Positions 5,382-8,362 of a stretch of 8,362 bases of DNA are shown one piece after another; within the stretch, counting starts at the first letter, position 1; the number at the start of each line of letters is the position of its first letter. Both the position numbers and the translations under genes were made by a program. Under the pieces are notes generated by a model, which was not told the DNA's origin, ran no database searches, and worked only from the letters and a program-made list of their open reading frames with translations. Source of the DNA: Flammeovirgaceae bacterium (GTDB taxonomy: Bacteria > Bacteroidota > Bacteroidia > Cytophagales > MED-G16); the NCBI GenBank assembly GCA_002697405.1, contig NZVP01000053.1, forward strand, positions 1 to 8,362, read 5' to 3'.

Positions 5382-8362
5382 ATGTTTTTAACATTTGATA
5401 CTGAAACTACAGGTTTACCTAAAAATTTTAAAGCAGATGTATCTGACAGTGAAAACTGGCCTAGATTAGTTCAGTTAGCATGGCAACTGAATGATCAGAC
5501 TGGGAAACTTATATCAAACAAATCAATTATTGTTAAACCTGAAAATTTCACAATTCCATTTAATTCAGAAAAAGTACACGGAATATCAACAGAAAAAGCT
5601 ATAAAAGATGGAATTGGGTTAACTGAAACACTATTAAAATTTGAAGAAGACATAAAAAAATCAAAATATATAATTGGACATAATATTAATTTTGATTTAA
5701 AAATTCTTGGAGCTGAACATTATCGTAAAAATCTAAATTCAGATTTAGAAAATAAAATTAGTATTGATACCGGAATAATTTCTAAGTCTTATTGTAATCT
5801 AAAAGGAGGATTGGGTGGAGGTTTAAAAATGCCAAAACTTATAGAGATGTATGAAATCTTATTTGATAATAAATTTACTGATGCACATGATGCCTCTTAT
5901 GATGTAAATGCAACTGCAAAATGCTTTTTTGAATTAGTAAAGAAAGGAGAATATTCAAATGAGGACTTGGAAAGTTCTGATATTAATTATATTGGACCAA
6001 AACTAAAGAAATCAAATTTTGATCAAAATAATAAAGAAGAAAAAATAATATCTAATGAAAAATCCAATCAGGTTTTAATTGAAAATGAATTTATTCACCT
6101 TCATAATCATTCTCAATATTCTGTTCTTCAAGCTACATCCAGTATTGAGAAAATTATAGATAAAACAAAAGAGCTAGGAATGAGTGCTGTAGCAATTACA
6201 GACCTTGGAAATATGTTTGGAGCTTTTAAGTTTAGTAAACTCGCTAAAAAACATAAAATTAAAAAAATTATAGGATCTGAATTTTTTATATCAGAAGAAA
6301 GAAAAAAAACAAAATTTACCAGAGAAAAAAAAGACATAAGACATAATCAAGTATTGATATCAAAAAATAAGAATGGATATAATAATTTATTGCATCTCTC
6401 ATCATTAGCATATGTTGAAGGTTTATATGGCCAATTTCCAAGAATTGATAAAGACTTAATTAAAAAATTCAAAAAAGATATTATAGCATTATCTGGAAAT
6501 TTAAATAGTATAATTCCGCAATTAATATTAAATCAAGGTGAAGAAGTAGCAGAGGAAGAATTAAAATGGTGGCTTGATGTTTTTGGAGATGATTTTTATA
6601 TTGAAATAAATAGACATGGGCTAGAAGAGGAAGATCATGTAAATAACATTTTAATAAAATTCTCAAAAAAATATAATATTAAAATAGTTGCATGTAATGA
6701 TGTGTATTATTTAAATAAGGAAGACTCATCTGCTCATGATATTCTATTATGTATAAAACAAGGAGAATATAAATCAACCCCAATAGGAAGAGGAAGAGGT
6801 AAAAGGTTTGGCTATCAAAATGATGAGTATTATTTCAAATCTCAAGAAGAGATGAAAAATTTATTTCAAGATATTCCTGAGTCAATAATTAATATTAAAG
6901 AAATAATAGAAAAAGTTGAAGATTTTAATCTAGAAAGAGATGTAGTTCTTCCAAAGTATTCAGTACCAGAAGAGTTTTATGAAAAAGAAGATATTAAAGA
7001 GAGCCAAAATAACTTCTTAAAAAAAATAACATATGATGGAGCTAAAAAAAGATATAATAATATAGATTCAGAATTAAAAGAAAGAATAGATTTTGAATTA
7101 AAAACCATTAAAAATACTGGTTATCCAGGGTATTTTCTTATTGTTCAGGACATAACAAATAAAGCAAAAACACTTGGTGTAACTGTTGGACCTGGAAGAG
7201 GTTCAGCAGCAGGATCGGTTGTTGCGTATTGTATAGGTATAACGGATGTAGATCCAATTAAATATAATTTGCTTTTTGAAAGATTTCTTAACCCTGATAG
7301 AATTTCTCTGCCTGATATAGATATAGATTTCGATGATGAAGGAAGAGATAAAATAATTAATTATGTAATTGAAAAATATGGATACGATCAAGTTGCACAA
7401 ATTATTACATATGGAAGTATGGCAGCAAAGTCAGCGATTAGAGATGCAGGAAGGGTTCTAGAATTACCATTAAGTGAAACCGATAAGCTTGCAAAACTTA
7501 TTCCTGAAAGACCAGGAGTCACTTTAATTGAGGCTTTTAAAGAAGTTCCTGAATTATCAGAAATCAGAAAAAGAAAAACATTAGAATCAGAAGTTTTAAA
7601 ACAAGCTGAAATAATAGAGGGATCAATAAGAAATATTGGAACACATGCTTGTGGAATAATAATTACTCCCGATAAATTAACAAATTATATTCCTGTTTCT
7701 AAGTCAAAAGATTCTGAATTATTAATTACACAGTTTGATAATAGTGTTATTGAGTCAGCTGGGATGCTAAAGATGGATTTTCTTGGTTTAAAAACTTTAT
7801 CTATTATAAATACTGCATTAGACAATATATTCAAAAGATCAGGAAAAAAAATAGATATTGATAAAGTTGAATTAAATGACAAAAAAACTTTTAAATTATT
7901 TCAGAAAGGTGAAACTAATGGAACTTTTCAATTTGAGTCAGATGGAATGCAAAAACATTTAAAGTCTTTAAAACCTGATAGATTTGAAGATCTTATAGCA
8001 ATGAATGCACTTTATAGACCTGGTCCAATGGAATACATTCCAAATTATGTTGCAAGAAAACATGGTAAAGAAAAAATATCATATGATCTACCTGAAATGG
8101 AAGAGTTTTTATCAGAAACTTATGGAATTACAGTCTATCAGGAACAGGTAATGTTACTATCTCAAAAACTTTCAGGATTTACAAAAGGAGAGGCAGACCA
8201 ACTAAGGAAAGCAATGGGTAAAAAAGATGCTAAATTATTAGAATTATTAAAACCTAAATTTTTTGACGGAGGGAAAAAAAATAATATAGAAGAGCAAACT
8301 CTAGAGAAAATATGGTCAGACTGGCAATCATTTGCAGCTTATGCATTTAATAAATCTCATTC
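5382..8362 (+). CDS. dnaE: DNA polymerase III alpha subunit with N-terminal DnaQ-type 3'-5' exonuclease (3' truncated by window)
   Basis: Replicative polymerase; 993 residues are visible, open without a frameshift to the window edge. Residues 1-185 form a DEDDh proofreading exonuclease: DTETTG with Asp6 and Glu8, GHNINFD with Asp105, and the His169 to Asp174 HxxxxD motif. A polar linker (about 205-232) leads to the PHP domain (about 236-500), which begins HLHNHSQYS (239-247). Two usual PHP metal ligands appear replaced (Leu275 in TDLGN, Tyr442 in NDVYY), so it is probably a structural remnant. The palm carries GPGRGSAAGS (603-612), PDIDIDFDD with Asp645/647/649, and KMDFLG with Asp799. YRPGPM (near 880), ITVYQEQVM and the final YAFNKSH belong to the following conserved part. 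The remaining fingers, helix-hairpin-helix, OB and C-terminal regions lie beyond the edge. I recall this fused architecture, about 1,450-1,500 residues in full, from Bacteroidota; it supplies proofreading in cis. The start is the ATG 3 bp after rsmG, directly before the first exonuclease motif. Confidence 0.95.
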   Translation, partial: MFLTFDTETTGLPKNFKADVSDSENWPRLVQLAWQLNDQTGKLISNKSIIVKPENFTIPFNSEKVHGISTEKAIKDGIGLTETLLKFEEDIKKSKYIIGHNINFDLKILGAEHYRKNLNSDLENKISIDTGIISKSYCNLKGGLGGGLKMPKLIEMYEILFDNKFTDAHDASYDVNATAKCFFELVKKGEYSNEDLESSDINYIGPKLKKSNFDQNNKEEKIISNEKSNQVLIENEFIHLHNHSQYSVLQATSSIEKIIDKTKELGMSAVAITDLGNMFGAFKFSKLAKKHKIKKIIGSEFFISEERKKTKFTREKKDIRHNQVLISKNKNGYNNLLHLSSLAYVEGLYGQFPRIDKDLIKKFKKDIIALSGNLNSIIPQLILNQGEEVAEEELKWWLDVFGDDFYIEINRHGLEEEDHVNNILIKFSKKYNIKIVACNDVYYLNKEDSSAHDILLCIKQGEYKSTPIGRGRGKRFGYQNDEYYFKSQEEMKNLFQDIPESIINIKEIIEKVEDFNLERDVVLPKYSVPEEFYEKEDIKESQNNFLKKITYDGAKKRYNNIDSELKERIDFELKTIKNTGYPGYFLIVQDITNKAKTLGVTVGPGRGSAAGSVVAYCIGITDVDPIKYNLLFERFLNPDRISLPDIDIDFDDEGRDKIINYVIEKYGYDQVAQIITYGSMAAKSAIRDAGRVLELPLSETDKLAKLIPERPGVTLIEAFKEVPELSEIRKRKTLESEVLKQAEIIEGSIRNIGTHACGIIITPDKLTNYIPVSKSKDSELLITQFDNSVIESAGMLKMDFLGLKTLSIINTALDNIFKRSGKKIDIDKVELNDKKTFKLFQKGETNGTFQFESDGMQKHLKSLKPDRFEDLIAMNALYRPGPMEYIPNYVARKHGKEKISYDLPEMEEFLSETYGITVYQEQVMLLSQKLSGFTKGEADQLRKAMGKKDAKLLELLKPKFFDGGKKNNIEEQTLEKIWSDWQSFAAYAFNKSH

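Noticed and set aside
6128..7882. Four minus-strand open frames of 61-69 codons within dnaE
   Set aside because: All are antisense to an uninterrupted, motif-rich DnaE frame and have no family features.
5382..8362. Possible frameshift or split between an exonuclease gene and dnaE
   Set aside because: I read every codon from 5382 to the edge and found no stop or shift; linker and PHP start are continuous, so it is a true fusion.
1..8362. CRISPR array, insertion sequence, tRNA or rRNA gene, or defence/novel multi-gene system
   Set aside because: No spaced direct repeats, transposase, terminal inverted repeats, RNA gene or unfamiliar gene cluster is visible; all but one complete gene belong to known housekeeping families.

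Overview
The window is about 8.4 kb of very A+T-rich DNA (roughly a quarter to 30% G+C by eye), coding-dense and with almost no intergenic space. The proteins point to the phylum Bacteroidota, probably a free-living, streamlined (marine type) flavobacterium-like lineage. Three features support this: a DNA polymerase III alpha subunit with a DnaQ-type exonuclease fused to its N-terminus, a Tgt without the usual zinc cysteines and followed by an LptF/LptG permease, and TAnnTTTG-like promoter boxes instead of Shine-Dalgarno-led starts. The taxonomic placement is inference from gene content and family features; no search was run.

Layout. (1) 3-113: the last codons of an unidentified protein, overlapping the start of pgk. 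(2) 100-1293 (+): phosphoglycerate kinase, complete. (3) 1294-1427: a 134-bp spacer, almost pure A/T, with small inverted and direct repeats and a good TAnnTTTG box just before the next start. (4) 1428-1907 (+): an unrecognised small exported protein. (5) 1908-4109 (-): a two-gene unit, tgt (queuosine tRNA modification) followed by an LptF/LptG-type LPS-transport permease. The permease starts with TTG directly after the tgt stop codon, and its own stop codon directly abuts that of the convergent exported-protein gene. (6) 4110-4149: a 40-bp divergent spacer. (7) 4150-8362 (+): a tight three-gene unit of ECF-type sigma factor, rsmG (16S rRNA G527 methyltransferase) and the exonuclease-dnaE fusion. 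Gaps are 2 and 3 bp, and dnaE runs off the right edge.

Taken together this is housekeeping chromosome: glycolysis, tRNA and rRNA modification, outer-membrane biogenesis, transcription and replication. I see no mobile element, CRISPR array, RNA gene or defence system. The points worth a second look are inside the proteins and at the gene junctions: the exonuclease/PHP/polymerase architecture in which the PHP site looks degenerate, the missing zinc ligands of Tgt, the in-frame TAA-TTG junction of tgt and the permease, the zero-base convergent junction, and the unknown exported protein with a possibly leaderless mRNA.
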